A stretch of 64,000 bases of DNA, taken from the NCBI RefSeq assembly GCF_001884105.1, contig NZ_MACI01000095.1:124001-188000 (forward strand). Reading direction: 5' to 3'. This document shows positions 30,991-41,324 of the stretch, piece after piece. The DNA comes from Bacillus luti. Lineage in GTDB: Bacteria; Bacillota; Bacilli; Bacillales; Bacillaceae_G. Position numbers and translations under genes: made by a program. Below the pieces are notes generated by a model. It was not told where the DNA came from. It saw nothing but the letters and a program-made list of their open reading frames with translations, and made no database searches. The first letter of the stretch is position 1, and each line of letters begins with the position of its first letter.

Positions 30991-33051
30991 ATGAGTAAAA
31001 TTCGAGTGCATGAATATGCAAAACAACATAATATCTCAAGTAAAGATCTTATGACAAAACTAAAAGAAATGAATATCGAGGTTTCGAATCATATGACAAT
31101 GTTAGACGATGAAGTAGTAAACAAATTAGATAATGAATACCAAGCAGAAAAACCTTCTGTTGCAGATGAGTTTGAAGTAGAAGAAAAGGTTGTTCGTAGT
31201 AAAAAGAACAGCAACAAGAAAAAGAAAAAAGGTAAAGGTAACGAAGACAAGCGTCAAGATAACTTTGCTGGAAGACAACAAACACAAATAGTAGAAACAC
31301 CAGATAAAATTACTTTCTCTGGAAGCCTTACAGTAGGTGAGCTTGCTAAAAAATTAAGCAAAGAGCCGTCTGAAATTATTAAGAAACTTTTCATGCTAGG
31401 AATTATGGCAACAATTAACCAAGACTTAGATAAAGATACAATTGAGTTAATTGCTACTGATTACGGTATTGAAGTAGAAGAAGAAGTAATTGTAAGTGAG
31501 ACTGAATTTGAAACATTCATCGATGAGCAAGATGATGAAGAGAACTTAAAAGAACGTCCAGCTGTAGTTACAATCATGGGACACGTTGACCATGGTAAAA
31601 CAACATTACTTGACTCTATTCGTAACTCAAAAGTGACTGCTGGCGAAGCAGGTGGAATTACTCAGCATATTGGTGCATACCAAGTTGAAGTAAATGATAA
31701 GAAGATTACTTTCTTAGATACGCCTGGTCACGCGGCATTTACAACGATGCGTGCTCGTGGTGCGCAAGTAACTGATATTACAATCCTTGTTGTTGCAGCT
31801 GATGACGGTGTTATGCCACAAACAGTTGAAGCGATTAGCCATGCGAAAGCAGCTGGAGTACCAATTATTGTAGCTGTGAATAAAATGGATAAACCAGCAG
31901 CAAATCCTGATCGCGTAATGCAAGAATTAACAGAATATGAATTAGTTCCAGAAGCATGGGGTGGAGATACAATCTTCGTACCAATCTCTGCGATTCAAGG
32001 CGAAGGAATTGACAACTTACTAGAAATGATTCTTCTTGTAAGTGAAGTAGAAGAATATAAAGCAAATCCAAATCGCTATGCGACTGGTACTGTAATTGAA
32101 GCACAACTTGATAAAGGTAAAGGAACTATCGCGACATTACTTGTTCAAAACGGTACACTTCGAGTTGGAGACCCAATCGTTGTTGGTACATCATTCGGAC
32201 GTGTTCGTGCAATGGTAAGTGATATTGGTCGTCGTGTAAAAGTTGCTGGTCCATCAACTCCTGTTGAAATTACAGGTTTAAATGAAGTACCACAGGCTGG
32301 AGATCGTTTCATGGCATTCGCTGATGAGAAGAAAGCTCGTCAAATCGGTGAATCACGTGCACAAGAAGCGTTACTTGCACAACGTGGTGAGAAATCTAAA
32401 TTAAGCCTTGAAGATTTATTCCAACAAATCCAAGAGAGCGATGTAAAAGAAATTAACTTAATTGTAAAAGCAGACGTACAAGGTTCTGTAGAAGCAATGG
32501 CAGCATCACTTCGTAAAATTGATGTTGAAGGCGTAAAAGTTAAAATTATTCACACTGGTGTAGGTGCGATTACAGAATCTGATGTTATTTTAGCTTCTGC
32601 ATCTAATGCAATTGTAATTGGATTTAACGTACGTCCAGATGTGAACGCGAAGCGTACAGCTGAATTAGAGAACGTTGATGTTCGCTTACACCGTATTATC
32701 TACAAAGTAATCGAAGAAATTGAATTAGCAATGCAAGGTATGCTTGATCCAGAATTCGAAGAAAAAGTAATCGGTCAAGCGGAAGTTCGTCAAACGTTTA
32801 AAGTAACAAAAGTTGGAACAATCGCAGGTTGTTACGTAATAGACGGTAAAATTACACGTGATAGTGGCGTTCGTATTATCCGCGATGGTATAGTAATTTT
32901 CGAAGGACAACTTGATACGTTAAAACGTTTCAAAGACGATGTAAAAGAAGTTGCACAAAACTATGAGTGTGGTATTACAATTGAGAGATATAATGATCTT
33001 AAAGAAGGGGACATCATTGAAGCGTACATTATGGAAGAAGTGAAGCGATGA
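30991..33051 (+). CDS. infB: Translation initiation factor IF-2
   Basis: A 686-residue GTPase delivering fMet-tRNA to the 30S subunit. I chose ATG 30991, with GGGGGTGAAGG upstream; earlier in-frame starts lie inside ylxQ. The N-terminal IF2N domain ([20 protein letters not shown]) is followed by a lysine-rich linker (about 68-88) and a second IF2N segment. The G domain has GHVDHGKTT (198-206), DTPGH and NKMDKP, and domains II, III and C2 follow. The relatively short linker is usual for Bacillus. It overlaps ylxP by 4 bp. Confidence 0.98.
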   Translation: MSKIRVHEYAKQHNISSKDLMTKLKEMNIEVSNHMTMLDDEVVNKLDNEYQAEKPSVADEFEVEEKVVRSKKNSNKKKKKGKGNEDKRQDNFAGRQQTQIVETPDKITFSGSLTVGELAKKLSKEPSEIIKKLFMLGIMATINQDLDKDTIELIATDYGIEVEEEVIVSETEFETFIDEQDDEENLKERPAVVTIMGHVDHGKTTLLDSIRNSKVTAGEAGGITQHIGAYQVEVNDKKITFLDTPGHAAFTTMRARGAQVTDITILVVAADDGVMPQTVEAISHAKAAGVPIIVAVNKMDKPAANPDRVMQELTEYELVPEAWGGDTIFVPISAIQGEGIDNLLEMILLVSEVEEYKANPNRYATGTVIEAQLDKGKGTIATLLVQNGTLRVGDPIVVGTSFGRVRAMVSDIGRRVKVAGPSTPVEITGLNEVPQAGDRFMAFADEKKARQIGESRAQEALLAQRGEKSKLSLEDLFQQIQESDVKEINLIVKADVQGSVEAMAASLRKIDVEGVKVKIIHTGVGAITESDVILASASNAIVIGFNVRPDVNAKRTAELENVDVRLHRIIYKVIEEIELAMQGMLDPEFEEKVIGQAEVRQTFKVTKVGTIAGCYVIDGKITRDSGVRIIRDGIVIFEGQLDTLKRFKDDVKEVAQNYECGITIERYNDLKEGDIIEAYIMEEVKR

Positions 33052-33329
33052 TTATCGCTTCACTCTCATTCGAGTGTATGATTTACGATGTGCATTCCTT
33101 AAAAGAGAAACGAGCAATTTTGCAACGGGTGCTAACTCGTGTGAAGCAGCGTTATAACGTAGCTGTTTCAGAAGTAGGGCATCAAGATGTATGGCAACGT
33201 ACAGAAATTGCAATTGTTTCTGTATCCTCTAATCGTGTTATTTGTGAAAAAGAAATGAATCGTGTACTTGAGTATATCGATTCATTTCCTGAAATTGAAC
33301 GTACGATAACACAATTGGAATGGTATTGA
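33048..33329 (+). CDS. ylxP: YlxP family protein (DUF503)
   Basis: A 93-residue protein overlapping infB by the ATGA tetranucleotide, so it is translationally coupled. The DUF503 pattern is visible: a beta-rich start ([55 protein letters not shown], seen as conserved blocks) with charged helices. It lies 15 bp before rbfA. A ribosome-associated role is often assumed from its invariable position, but I know of no firm function. Confidence 0.9.
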   Translation: MIIASLSFECMIYDVHSLKEKRAILQRVLTRVKQRYNVAVSEVGHQDVWQRTEIAIVSVSSNRVICEKEMNRVLEYIDSFPEIERTITQLEWY

Positions 33330-33344
33330 ATGAGGTGAAGAGTT

Positions 33345-33701
33345 ATGAAATTACGTGCAAACCGTGTAGGCGAGCAAATGAAAAAAGAATTAGGCGACAT
33401 CATCAGTCGTAAAATTAAAGATCCACGTGTCGGATTTGTTACTGTAACAGATGTACAAGTGAGTGGAGATTTACAAATTGCTACAGTGTATATTTCTGTT
33501 TTAGGTGATGAAGAACAGAAAGAAAGTACGCTAAAAGGTTTAGCGAAGGCAAAAGGCTTCATTCGTTCAGAAATTGGCCAACGTATTCGTCTTCGTAAAA
33601 CGCCGGAAATTTCCTTTGAATTTGATGAATCTATCGGATATGGTCATCGAATTGATACACTTTTACATGAAATTAATAAAGAAGGTAAACGTGAAGAATA
33701 A
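33345..33701 (+). CDS. rbfA: Ribosome-binding factor A
   Basis: A 118-residue KH-fold cold-shock factor that helps mature the 5' end of 16S rRNA and the 30S subunit. Family blocks are [45 protein letters not shown], and [22 protein letters not shown]. The Shine-Dalgarno is TGAGGTGAAG. The terminator that follows overlaps its stop codon, closing the rimP-rbfA operon. Confidence 0.97.
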   Translation: MKLRANRVGEQMKKELGDIISRKIKDPRVGFVTVTDVQVSGDLQIATVYISVLGDEEQKESTLKGLAKAKGFIRSEIGQRIRLRKTPEISFEFDESIGYGHRIDTLLHEINKEGKREE

Positions 33702-33730
33702 TGGATAGACATTTGTCTATCCATTTTTTC
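33700..33730 (+). terminator. Intrinsic terminator overlapping the rbfA stop codon
   Basis: AATGGATAGACA (33700-33711) / TGTCTATCCATT (33714-33725) with a T6 tail; the stem begins in the TAA stop. Confidence 0.88.
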
Positions 33731-33787
33731 AATGTAAAATAAGTTTTAGGTAATGACTATGAAAGAATTACGATGAGGTGAACATAT

Positions 33788-34711
33788 ATGGAAGGTGTAG
33801 TACTATTACATAAGCCAAAGGGCATGACATCACATGATTGTGTATTTAAATTAAGAAAGATATTGCGTGAAAAACGAATTGGTCATACAGGAACATTAGA
33901 TCCAGATGTAACAGGAGTATTACCTATTTGTGTTGGACGAGCGACGAAGATTGCGCAATTTTTAACAAGTGAAACGAAAACGTATGAAGGTGAAGTGACA
34001 CTAGGTTTTTCAACAACAACTGAAGATGCTTCGGGTGAAGTTGTGGAAACGAAAAATGTAGATCGTGTTATTACTCGTAAGGAAGTGGAAGAGGTTCTTG
34101 CGGCATTAACAGGTACGATTGAACAAATGCCTCCGATGTTTTCGGCTGTAAAAGTTAATGGGAAAAAATTATATGAATATGCAAGAGCAGGACAAGAGGT
34201 TGAACGTCCAGTTCGTACAATTACAATTCATGAATTTGTATTACTAGATGACCGTGAAGTTTTTGAAGGAGAAAATATTTCATTCCGTTTCCGTGTAACA
34301 TGTAGTAAAGGGACGTATGTAAGAACGCTCGCAGTAATGATCGGAGAAAAACTTGGTTTTCCATCACATATGTCTCACCTTGTAAGAACAGCATCTGGTG
34401 AATTTTTATTAGAAGATTGCATATCATTTGAAGAAATTGAAGAAAACGTGCAAAATGGAACAGTAGAGTCTATCTTCATTTCAATTGATGAAGCGTTAAG
34501 CAAGTTCCCGAAAATGGTTGTAGATGAAAAGCAAGCAGAAAAAATAAAGAATGGTATGTTCTTAAAAAATGAATTGCAGATAACGGCGCCATTTATAACA
34601 GTGTTTGATAAAAACGATCGCTGCCTTGCAATTTATGAGCACCATCCAAAACACCCTGGTATGCTAAAGCCGATGAAAGTACTTGTGAATAATCAAGAAC
34701 TAAAGCTATAA
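33788..34711 (+). CDS. truB: tRNA pseudouridine-55 synthase TruB
   Basis: A 307-residue enzyme making pseudouridine 55 in the T-loop of tRNAs. The catalytic aspartate is Asp38 in HTGTLDPDVTGVLPICVG. Other motifs are LHKPKGMTSHD at the N terminus, PMFSAVKVNGKKLYEYAR and CSKGTYVRTLA. A C-terminal PUA-like segment follows. The Shine-Dalgarno is GATGAGGTG. ribF follows 43 bp later and is probably cotranscribed. Confidence 0.97.
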   Translation: MEGVVLLHKPKGMTSHDCVFKLRKILREKRIGHTGTLDPDVTGVLPICVGRATKIAQFLTSETKTYEGEVTLGFSTTTEDASGEVVETKNVDRVITRKEVEEVLAALTGTIEQMPPMFSAVKVNGKKLYEYARAGQEVERPVRTITIHEFVLLDDREVFEGENISFRFRVTCSKGTYVRTLAVMIGEKLGFPSHMSHLVRTASGEFLLEDCISFEEIEENVQNGTVESIFISIDEALSKFPKMVVDEKQAEKIKNGMFLKNELQITAPFITVFDKNDRCLAIYEHHPKHPGMLKPMKVLVNNQELKL

Positions 34712-34754
34712 TGAATTATTGGAAGGATTATTACAGAAAAAGGTGAATTCAAGC

Positions 34755-35726
34755 GTGAAACTTATTCATTTAACTCATCCACATGAACAAAATAAATTAG
34801 AATTACCACCTACTGTAATGGCATTAGGATTTTTTGATGGCATTCATTTAGGACATCAATGTGTGATTCGAACTGCGAAGCAAATAGCAGATGAACGGGG
34901 ATACAAAAGTGCAGTGATGACATTTTATCCGCATCCATCTGTTGTTTTAGGTAAAAAAGAAGCGCATGCCGAGTATATTACACCAATGTGTGATAAAGAA
35001 AAAATAGTCGAGAACTTAGGAATCGATATATTATATGTTGTTAAATTTGACGAATCATTTGCAGGCTTATTGCCACAACAATTTGTAGATGATTATATTA
35101 TTGGTTTAAATGTAAAGCATGTAGTAGCAGGATTTGATTATTCATATGGACGTTTAGGAAAAGGAAAGATGGAGACTTTACCATTTCATGCAAGAGGGGA
35201 GTTTACACAGACTGTGATTGAAAAAGTTGAATTTCAAGAAGAGAAAGTAAGTTCTACAGCATTACGAAAGTTAATTCGAAATGGCGAAATGGAACAAATT
35301 CCATCTATTTTAGGTAGAGCGTATACAGTAGGGGGAACGGTTGTACACGGTGACAAACGTGGACGTCAAATTGGTTTTCCGACAGCTAATGTAGGTTTAA
35401 GTGATGAGTATCTATTACCACCTGTAGGTGTTTATGCAGTGAGATTAAAAGTTCACGATGAATGGTACGATGGTGTATGTAATATTGGATATAAACCAAC
35501 CTTTAAAGAAGATGAGCGTCAATTATCTATTGAAGTGCACTTATTTGAATTTAACAAAGACATATATGATCAAAATGTTACAGTAGAGTGGCATATGCGT
35601 ATAAGAGAAGAGAAGAAATTCAATGGCATCGATGAGTTAGTTGAACAAATCGCAAAAGATAAGAAAACAGCACAAGAATATTTTACGAACGAAAAGAATA
35701 TACTTGCTTTTTCAAATGAAAAGTAG
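34755..35726 (+). CDS. ribF: Bifunctional riboflavin kinase / FAD synthetase
   Basis: A 323-residue enzyme converting riboflavin to FMN and FAD. I chose GTG 34755 (MKLIHLTHPHEQNKLELPP), with AAAGGTG 9 bp upstream; the TTG at 34719 has no proper site. The N-terminal nucleotidyltransferase domain has GFFDGIHLGHQ and AGFDYSYGRLGKG. The C-terminal flavokinase domain (from about residue 185) has GRAYTVGGTVVHGDKRGRQIGFPTANV and VCNIGYKPTF. There is no FMN riboswitch upstream. It is RibC in B. subtilis. Confidence 0.96.
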   Translation: MKLIHLTHPHEQNKLELPPTVMALGFFDGIHLGHQCVIRTAKQIADERGYKSAVMTFYPHPSVVLGKKEAHAEYITPMCDKEKIVENLGIDILYVVKFDESFAGLLPQQFVDDYIIGLNVKHVVAGFDYSYGRLGKGKMETLPFHARGEFTQTVIEKVEFQEEKVSSTALRKLIRNGEMEQIPSILGRAYTVGGTVVHGDKRGRQIGFPTANVGLSDEYLLPPVGVYAVRLKVHDEWYDGVCNIGYKPTFKEDERQLSIEVHLFEFNKDIYDQNVTVEWHMRIREEKKFNGIDELVEQIAKDKKTAQEYFTNEKNILAFSNEK

Positions 35727-35732
35727 TATTCT
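35704..35732 (+). promoter_or_regulatory. Candidate promoter of rpsO
   Basis: TTGCTT (35704-35709), 17-bp spacer, TATTCT (35727-35732), overlapping the 3' end of ribF. It leaves a leader of about 88 nt. S15 leaders are autoregulatory in related bacilli; I see G/C-rich segments at 35760-35790 but no unambiguous fold. Confidence 0.45.
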
Positions 35733-35826
35733 ATGTTATGTACTTTATGACAACCATTGCTTGGCATTGCGACTCACCGACGCTTGCTAGGTAATTGGGG
35801 GTTTAATTATTAGGAGGTGAAATAGG

Positions 35827-36096
35827 ATGGCTTTAACACAAGAGCGTAAAAATGAAATCATTGCACAATTTAGAACTCATGAGACTGATACTGGTTCTCC
35901 AGAGGTTCAAATTGCTGTCCTAACGGAGCAAATTAACACTCTAAACGAGCACTTACGTACTCACAAGAAAGATCATCATTCACGTCGTGGTCTATTAAAG
36001 ATGGTTGGTAAACGTCGTAACTTACTAACTTACCTTCGTAATAGCGATATCACACGTTACCGTGAATTAATCACAAAGCTTGGCTTACGTCGATAG
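35827..36096 (+). CDS. rpsO: 30S ribosomal protein S15
   Basis: An 89-residue uS15 that binds the three-way junction of helices 20-22 in 16S rRNA. The sequence [54 protein letters not shown] and [12 protein letters not shown] is characteristic and full length. The Shine-Dalgarno is TTAGGAGGTG. It is followed by a strong terminator, then pnp with a separate promoter region. Confidence 0.98.
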
Positions 36097-36102
36097 TCAG
36101 AG

Positions 36103-36127
36103 AAGCGGGAATATTCCCGCTTTTTTG
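36103..36127 (+). terminator. Intrinsic terminator after rpsO
   Basis: AAGCGGGA (36103-36110) and TCCCGCTT (36115-36122) form an 8-bp GC-rich stem with T6. Confidence 0.92.
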
Positions 36128-36197
36128 TTAGGTAAAAATATATCTTCTACTCTTTATAGCTTACTTCATTTTCGGTAATACTAGAGGTAGAATATTG

Positions 36198-36206
36198 TGA
36201 TATACT
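36198..36206 (+). promoter_or_regulatory. Extended -10 promoter of pnp
   Basis: TG-A-TATACT (36198-36206) is 51 bp before the pnp ATG with a weak -35. GGTAATACTAGA lies just upstream at 36174-36185. Confidence 0.5.
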
Positions 36207-36256
36207 ATCCATTTACATAGAAGAATTGAATACTTTAAATTGAGAGGGGTACTTAA

Positions 36257-38395
36257 ATGAGTCAAGAAAAGCAAGTCTTCTCGATAGATTGGGCTGGTCG
36301 TCAGCTAACAGTTGAAACAAGTCAGCTTGCAAAGCAAGCGAACGGGGCAGTATTAGTAAGATATGGCGATACAGCGGTTCTATCTACAGCAACTGCATCA
36401 AAAGAAGCTAAAAATGTAGATTTCTTCCCACTTACAGTAAACTATGAAGAGCGTTTATATGCAGTCGGAAAAATTCCTGGCGGTTTCATTAAACGTGAAG
36501 GTCGTCCAAGTGAAAAAGCAATTTTGGCAAGTCGTTTAATCGACCGTCCAATTCGTCCACTTTTCGCAGATGGTTTCCGTAACGAAGTACAAGTTGTTAG
36601 CATTGTAATGAGTGTTGATCAAGATTGTTCTTCTGAAATGGCAGCTATGCTTGGTTCTTCATTAGCGTTATCGATTTCAGATATTCCATTTGAAGGTCCA
36701 ATCGCGGGTGCAACAGTTGGTCGTATTAACGGCGAATTCGTTATCAACCCAACAGTAGAACAGCAAGAACAAAGTGATATTCACCTTGTTGTAGCTGGTA
36801 CGAAAGATGCAATTAACATGGTTGAAGCAGGAGCAGATCAAGTGCCTGAGGAAACGATGTTAGAAGCAATTATGTTTGGTCATGACGAAATTAAACGTCT
36901 AATTGCATTCCAAGAAGAGATTGTACAAGCTGTAGGTAAAGAGAAAACAGAAGTGAAACTTTATGAAGTTGACGCTGATCTTAATCAAGCTGTACGTGAA
37001 ATGTCTGAGAAGGATATGCATTCTGCAATTCAAGTACATGAGAAACATGCACGTGAAGATGCAATTAACGCAGTGAAAAAGCGTGTAATTGAGCATTACG
37101 AAGCGCAGGAAGCTGACGCTGATACATTAGGACAAGTAAATGAGATTTTATATAAAATTGTAAAAGAAGAAGTACGTCGTCTTATTACAGTTGAAAAAAT
37201 CCGCCCAGATGGCCGTAAAGGTGACGAAATCCGTCCATTAGCATCAGAGGTTGGTATTTTATCTCGTACACACGGTTCTGGTTTATTCACACGTGGACAA
37301 ACACAAGCATTAAGTATTTGTACATTAGGTGCATTAGGCGATGTGCAAATTTTAGATGGTCTTGGTGTAGAAGAATCAAAACGCTTTATGCACCATTACA
37401 ATTTCCCATCATTTAGTGTTGGTGAAACAAGACCAATGCGTGGACCAGGTCGTCGTGAAATCGGTCACGGTGCACTAGGAGAACGTGCTCTTGAGCCTGT
37501 AATTCCATCTGAAAAAGATTTCCCATACACAGTACGTCTTGTATCTGAAGTTTTAGAATCAAATGGTTCTACTTCACAAGCAAGTATTTGTGGTAGTACT
37601 TTAGCAATGATGGATGCTGGTGTTCCACTTAAAGCTCCAGTTGCAGGTATTGCAATGGGTCTAGTTAAATCAGGTGAGCATTACACAATTTTATCTGATA
37701 TTCAAGGTATGGAAGATCATTTAGGTGATATGGACTTTAAAGTAGCAGGTACAGCACAAGGTGTAACTGCACTACAAATGGACATTAAAATCGATGGTCT
37801 ATCTCGTGAAATTTTAGAAGAGGCATTGCAACAAGCGAAAGTTGGTCGTGTGCATATTCTAAATCATATGTTATCTGTTATTGCAGAGCCACGCACTGAA
37901 TTATCAGCGTACGCTCCAAAGATTATTACAATGACAATTAACCCAGATAAAATCCGTGACGTTATCGGACCAAGCGGTAAACAAATCAATAAAATTATTG
38001 AAGAAACTGGCGTTAAAATTGACATCGAGCAAGATGGTACAGTATTCATTTCTTCAATAAATCAAGAAATGAACGACAAAGCTAAGAAAATTATCGAAGA
38101 TATCGTTCGCGAAGTACAAGTAGGAGAAATCTACGAAGGAAAAGTGAAACGTGTTGAGAAATTCGGTGCTTTCGTTGAATTATTCAGCGGTAAAGATGGA
38201 TTAGTTCACATTTCTGAACTTGCACTTGAGCGTGTAGGTAAAGTAGAAGACGTTGTGAAAATCGGTGATGTAATTACAGTTAAAGTTATCGAGATTGACA
38301 AGCAAGGTCGCGTGAATTTATCTAGAAAAGTATTGCTAAAAGAAGAGCAAGAAAAAGAAGCTGCTAAAGAAGAAAACAAACAAGAGCAGCAATAA
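36257..38395 (+). CDS. pnp: Polyribonucleotide nucleotidyltransferase (PNPase)
   Basis: A 712-residue trimeric 3'-5' phosphorolytic exoribonuclease of mRNA decay. Two RNase PH domains (about 1-230 and 310-545; [22 protein letters not shown] and [24 protein letters not shown]) flank an all-helical linker. A KH domain (about 553-615, [20 protein letters not shown]) and an S1 domain (about 622-692, [30 protein letters not shown]) follow. The C terminus is a charged, glutamate/lysine-rich tail. It is monocistronic with its own terminator. Confidence 0.98.
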   Translation: MSQEKQVFSIDWAGRQLTVETSQLAKQANGAVLVRYGDTAVLSTATASKEAKNVDFFPLTVNYEERLYAVGKIPGGFIKREGRPSEKAILASRLIDRPIRPLFADGFRNEVQVVSIVMSVDQDCSSEMAAMLGSSLALSISDIPFEGPIAGATVGRINGEFVINPTVEQQEQSDIHLVVAGTKDAINMVEAGADQVPEETMLEAIMFGHDEIKRLIAFQEEIVQAVGKEKTEVKLYEVDADLNQAVREMSEKDMHSAIQVHEKHAREDAINAVKKRVIEHYEAQEADADTLGQVNEILYKIVKEEVRRLITVEKIRPDGRKGDEIRPLASEVGILSRTHGSGLFTRGQTQALSICTLGALGDVQILDGLGVEESKRFMHHYNFPSFSVGETRPMRGPGRREIGHGALGERALEPVIPSEKDFPYTVRLVSEVLESNGSTSQASICGSTLAMMDAGVPLKAPVAGIAMGLVKSGEHYTILSDIQGMEDHLGDMDFKVAGTAQGVTALQMDIKIDGLSREILEEALQQAKVGRVHILNHMLSVIAEPRTELSAYAPKIITMTINPDKIRDVIGPSGKQINKIIEETGVKIDIEQDGTVFISSINQEMNDKAKKIIEDIVREVQVGEIYEGKVKRVEKFGAFVELFSGKDGLVHISELALERVGKVEDVVKIGDVITVKVIEIDKQGRVNLSRKVLLKEEQEKEAAKEENKQEQQ

Positions 38396-38397
38396 GT

Positions 38398-38424
38398 AAA
38401 AGCCAGTATAACTGGCTTTTTTTG
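38398..38424 (+). terminator. Intrinsic terminator after pnp
   Basis: Ten-bp stem AAAAGCCAGT (38398-38407) / ACTGGCTTTT (38411-38420), T tail. Confidence 0.92.
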
Positions 38425-38546
38425 TTATGTAAAAATATGATTTACATATATTTTTATGTCAGTATAGGTATAGTTTTCATTATAACGCTCAAATTAACAA
38501 AGATAAGAAGAAAATGTTTTTTTATATAGTTAATGGGAGGGTTTAT

Positions 38547-39446
38547 ATGAAAGTTCGTATATTGGCATACATATGTATATTCTTTTTATATGTCAGTGTA
38601 GGCTCTTATTCCGTTTTTGCACAGGATAACTTATATGAAGAAATTCAAAAGCATGCAAAACAATATGAGATTGCACCGCAAAATGCGATGATTGATAAAA
38701 TATGGAAAGCAACACCTGGATATAATGGAAGACAGGTGGATATTGAAGCATCGTATAATAATATGAAAAAGCTAAAGAAATTTGATCAAAAACATCTTGA
38801 ATTCAAGGAAGTATCACCAAGTGTCCATCTAGAAGATTTATCACCGGCTCCAATTTATAGGGGACATCCAAATAAAAAGATGGTGGGATTAACAATAAAT
38901 GTGGCATGGGGAAATGAGTATTTGCCTCGTATATTAGAGATTTTGAAAAAACATGATGTGAAGGCGACTTTCTTTTTAGAAGGCCGTTGGGTGAAAGAAA
39001 ATTTACGATTTGCAAAAATGATTGTTGATGCAAATCAAGAAGTCGGAAATCATTCTTACACACATCCAAATATGAAAACGTTAGCATCTGATGAAATACG
39101 AGATCAGTTGCAAAAAACAAATCGAATGATAGAAGTTGCTACGAATCAAAAAGTGAGATGGTTTGCCCCGCCAAGTGGCAGCTTTCGAGATGAAGTAGTG
39201 AAAATTGCAGATGATTTTCACATGGGCACGATTATGTGGACAGTAGATACAATCGATTGGAAACGACCAGAACCAGACGTACTATTGCAAAGGGTGATGC
39301 GCAAAATACATCCAGGTGCTATTGTATTAATGCATCCTACCTCTTCTACAGCAGAAGCATTAGACACAATGATTACAAAATTGAAGGAACAAGGATATAA
39401 AGTAGGGAATATAACAGAATTAATGGATGAAAAACGTGTAGATTAA
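38547..39446 (+). CDS. ylxY: YlxY-type polysaccharide deacetylase-like protein
   Basis: A 299-residue exported protein. I chose ATG 38547 after GGGAGG; an in-frame ATG at 38514 lacks a site. An N-terminal hydrophobic signal segment (about 5-24) ends in SVFAQ. The NodB domain covers about residues 112-290. Motif 2 (HSYTHP, His169 and His173) and the RWFAPPSGSF loop (Arg204) are present. Motif 1, normally TFDDG with the catalytic aspartate, reads TINVAWG (116-122), so the general base is missing. It may bind rather than deacetylate glycans. It sits between pnp and mlpA, as in B. subtilis. Confidence 0.93.
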   Translation: MKVRILAYICIFFLYVSVGSYSVFAQDNLYEEIQKHAKQYEIAPQNAMIDKIWKATPGYNGRQVDIEASYNNMKKLKKFDQKHLEFKEVSPSVHLEDLSPAPIYRGHPNKKMVGLTINVAWGNEYLPRILEILKKHDVKATFFLEGRWVKENLRFAKMIVDANQEVGNHSYTHPNMKTLASDEIRDQLQKTNRMIEVATNQKVRWFAPPSGSFRDEVVKIADDFHMGTIMWTVDTIDWKRPEPDVLLQRVMRKIHPGAIVLMHPTSSTAEALDTMITKLKEQGYKVGNITELMDEKRVD

Positions 39447-39532
39447 ATACATTTGCATGACATTCATCCTTAAACTTGTTATCATTAAATAATAGCATTT
39501 ATTTAGAGAAACTGGCAGTAGGAGGAAAGTTT

Positions 39533-40774
39533 TTGATTAAAAAATATACTTGTAAAAATGGTGTAAGAATAGTTATGGAGAACATACCAACAGTAAGATC
39601 GGTTGCGATTGGTATTTGGATCCATGCAGGATCAAGAAATGAAAATGTAAAAAATAACGGGATTTCTCACTTCTTAGAGCACATGTTCTTTAAAGGGACA
39701 GAAACACGTAGCGCACGAGAAATTGCAGAATCATTTGATAGCATTGGTGGGCAAGTGAATGCTTTTACTTCAAAAGAATATACATGTTACTATGCGAAGG
39801 TGCTAGATGAGCATGCTAAATATGCTTTAGATGTTTTAGCTGATATGTTCTTTAATTCAACATTTGATGAAGAAGAACTGAAAAAAGAGAAGAATGTCGT
39901 ATGTGAAGAAATTAAAATGTACGAAGATGCTCCAGATGATATTGTACATGATATGTTAACAAAAGCAACATATGAAACGCATCCACTTGGATATCCTATT
40001 TTAGGAACAGAAGAAACGCTTGATACGTTTACAGGTGATACGCTGCGTCAATATATAAAAGATCATTACACGCCTGAAAATGTAGTTGTATCAATTGCAG
40101 GAAATATTGATGAAGCGTTTTTACAAACAGTAGAGCAATATTTCGGTAGTTATGAAGGAACGACAAACCGTGAACAAGTACATAGCCCAATTTTCCATTT
40201 TAATAAGGTAGCACGTAAAAAGGAAACGGAACAAGCTCATTTATGTTTAGGATATAAAGGCTTGCAAATGGGACACGAAGATATTTATAACTTAATTGTA
40301 TTAAATAATATTTTAGGCGGCAGTATGAGTAGTCGTTTATTCCAAGAAGTACGTGAGCAACGCGGGTTAGCCTACTCAGTATTTTCTTACCACTCTTCTT
40401 ATGAAGATACAGGTATGTTAACACTGTATGGTGGAACAGGTAGTCAACAATTAGATACGCTGTATGATACAATGCAAGAAACGTTAGAGACATTGAAAAA
40501 TACAGGTATTACAGAAAAAGAGCTTATCAATAGTAAAGAGCAATTAAAAGGAAACTTAATGTTAAGTTTAGAAAGTACGAATAGTCGTATGAGCCGTAAT
40601 GGTAAAAATGAATTGCTTCTTCGTAAGCATCGTTCACTTGATGAGATTATTGAAAGTGTTAACACTGTAACAAAAGAAAATGTAGACGGGTTAATTCGTA
40701 ACATGTTTACAGATGAGTTTTCTGCGGCACTTATTAGTCCGGATGGAAAACTTCCAAAAGGAATTAAACTATAA
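39533..40774 (+). CDS. mlpA: M16-family zinc peptidase MlpA (YmxG)
   Basis: A 413-residue processing-peptidase-like protein. I chose TTG 39533, about 8 bp after AGGAGG; upstream in-frame starts lack a site. The inverted zinc motif HxxEH is intact in HFLEHMFFKG (His46, Glu49, His50), with the downstream glutamate in ERE-type context (CEEIKMYEDAPDDIVHD). The C-terminal half has the second M16 domain (GGSMSSRLFQEVREQRGLAYSV). B. subtilis MlpA has been tied to regulation of extracellular protease genes. It ends at a very strong terminator. Confidence 0.95.
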   Translation: MIKKYTCKNGVRIVMENIPTVRSVAIGIWIHAGSRNENVKNNGISHFLEHMFFKGTETRSAREIAESFDSIGGQVNAFTSKEYTCYYAKVLDEHAKYALDVLADMFFNSTFDEEELKKEKNVVCEEIKMYEDAPDDIVHDMLTKATYETHPLGYPILGTEETLDTFTGDTLRQYIKDHYTPENVVVSIAGNIDEAFLQTVEQYFGSYEGTTNREQVHSPIFHFNKVARKKETEQAHLCLGYKGLQMGHEDIYNLIVLNNILGGSMSSRLFQEVREQRGLAYSVFSYHSSYEDTGMLTLYGGTGSQQLDTLYDTMQETLETLKNTGITEKELINSKEQLKGNLMLSLESTNSRMSRNGKNELLLRKHRSLDEIIESVNTVTKENVDGLIRNMFTDEFSAALISPDGKLPKGIKL

Positions 40775-40795
40775 TTGTTTTTCATAATATATTCG

Positions 40796-40839
40796 AAAAT
40801 AACCGTACCTCTTTTAAAAAAGGTACGGTTATTTTTTTT
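40796..40839 (+). terminator. Intrinsic terminator after mlpA
   Basis: Perfect 15-bp stem AAAATAACCGTACCT (40796-40810) / AGGTACGGTTATTTT (40821-40835), then T. A-rich on one side and T-rich on the other, so it could act in both directions. Confidence 0.92.
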
Positions 40840-40903
40840 AGCCATACAGAATAGGTACTAAATATAGATAGCTTACATGAAAAATTCGATAGGAGGAGAG
40901 TAT

Positions 40904-41155
40904 ATGCGATTAAGTGAATTAAGTGGTAAAGAGATCGTAGATTTAGAAAGAGCAGAAAAAATGGGGGTTTTAGGCTATGTGGATTTAGAGATTAATGAGG
41001 GAGATGGACAAATAGAAGCGCTTATTATACCTGCTGGAAAATGGGGAGGTTTTAAAAAGGAACCACAAGAAATAAGGGTAGCGTGGAGGCAAATTAAGAA
41101 AGTGGGACATGATATGATCCTTTGTGATATTACAGATCATTCAAATTCGAAATGA
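40904..41155 (+). CDS. ymxH: YlmC/YmxH family sporulation protein (PRC-barrel)
   Basis: An 83-residue protein with a PRC-barrel-like pattern: MRLSELSGKEIVDLERAEKMGVLGYVDLEIN, a short acidic turn, then ALIIPAGKWGG and an IRVAWRQIKKVGHDMILCDI strand pair. I chose ATG 40904 with AGGAGGAG upstream. Homologues in spore formers are expressed during sporulation. It lies between mlpA and the dipicolinate synthase operon with a terminator on each side. The molecular role is unknown to me. Confidence 0.88.
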   Translation: MRLSELSGKEIVDLERAEKMGVLGYVDLEINEGDGQIEALIIPAGKWGGFKKEPQEIRVAWRQIKKVGHDMILCDITDHSNSK

Positions 41156-41157
41156 AT

Positions 41158-41184
41158 GGCGACCATTTTGGTCGTCTTTTTTAT
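41158..41184 (+). terminator. Intrinsic terminator after ymxH
   Basis: GGCGACC (41158-41164) / GGTCGTC (41170-41176, one G.T pair), then T6; it begins just after the stop codon. Confidence 0.78.
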
Positions 41185-41231
41185 ATCTACATATAAAGCT
41201 GATAAATCATATGTGCTTTTCGTTTTTCAAT

Positions 41232-41260
41232 CACCTAAAACTCGTACATTACATATGATG
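41232..41260 (+). promoter_or_regulatory. Candidate sigma-K promoter of dpaAB
   Basis: CACC (41232-41235), 16 bp, CATATGATG (41252-41260). This resembles the sigma-K pattern (mACm ... CATAnnnTA) with one mismatch in the -10. The dpaAB (spoVF) operon of B. subtilis is transcribed by sigma-K in the mother cell. Confidence 0.5.
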
Positions 41261-41324
41261 TGGAGGAAAAAGAAAAAGTAGGCACTTTTCTTATAAATGA
41301 CAGAAAAAGAAGGTGAATTAGGGA

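Noticed and set aside
34712-34754. FMN riboswitch before ribF
   Set aside because: Only 43 bp after truB, no conserved FMN aptamer.
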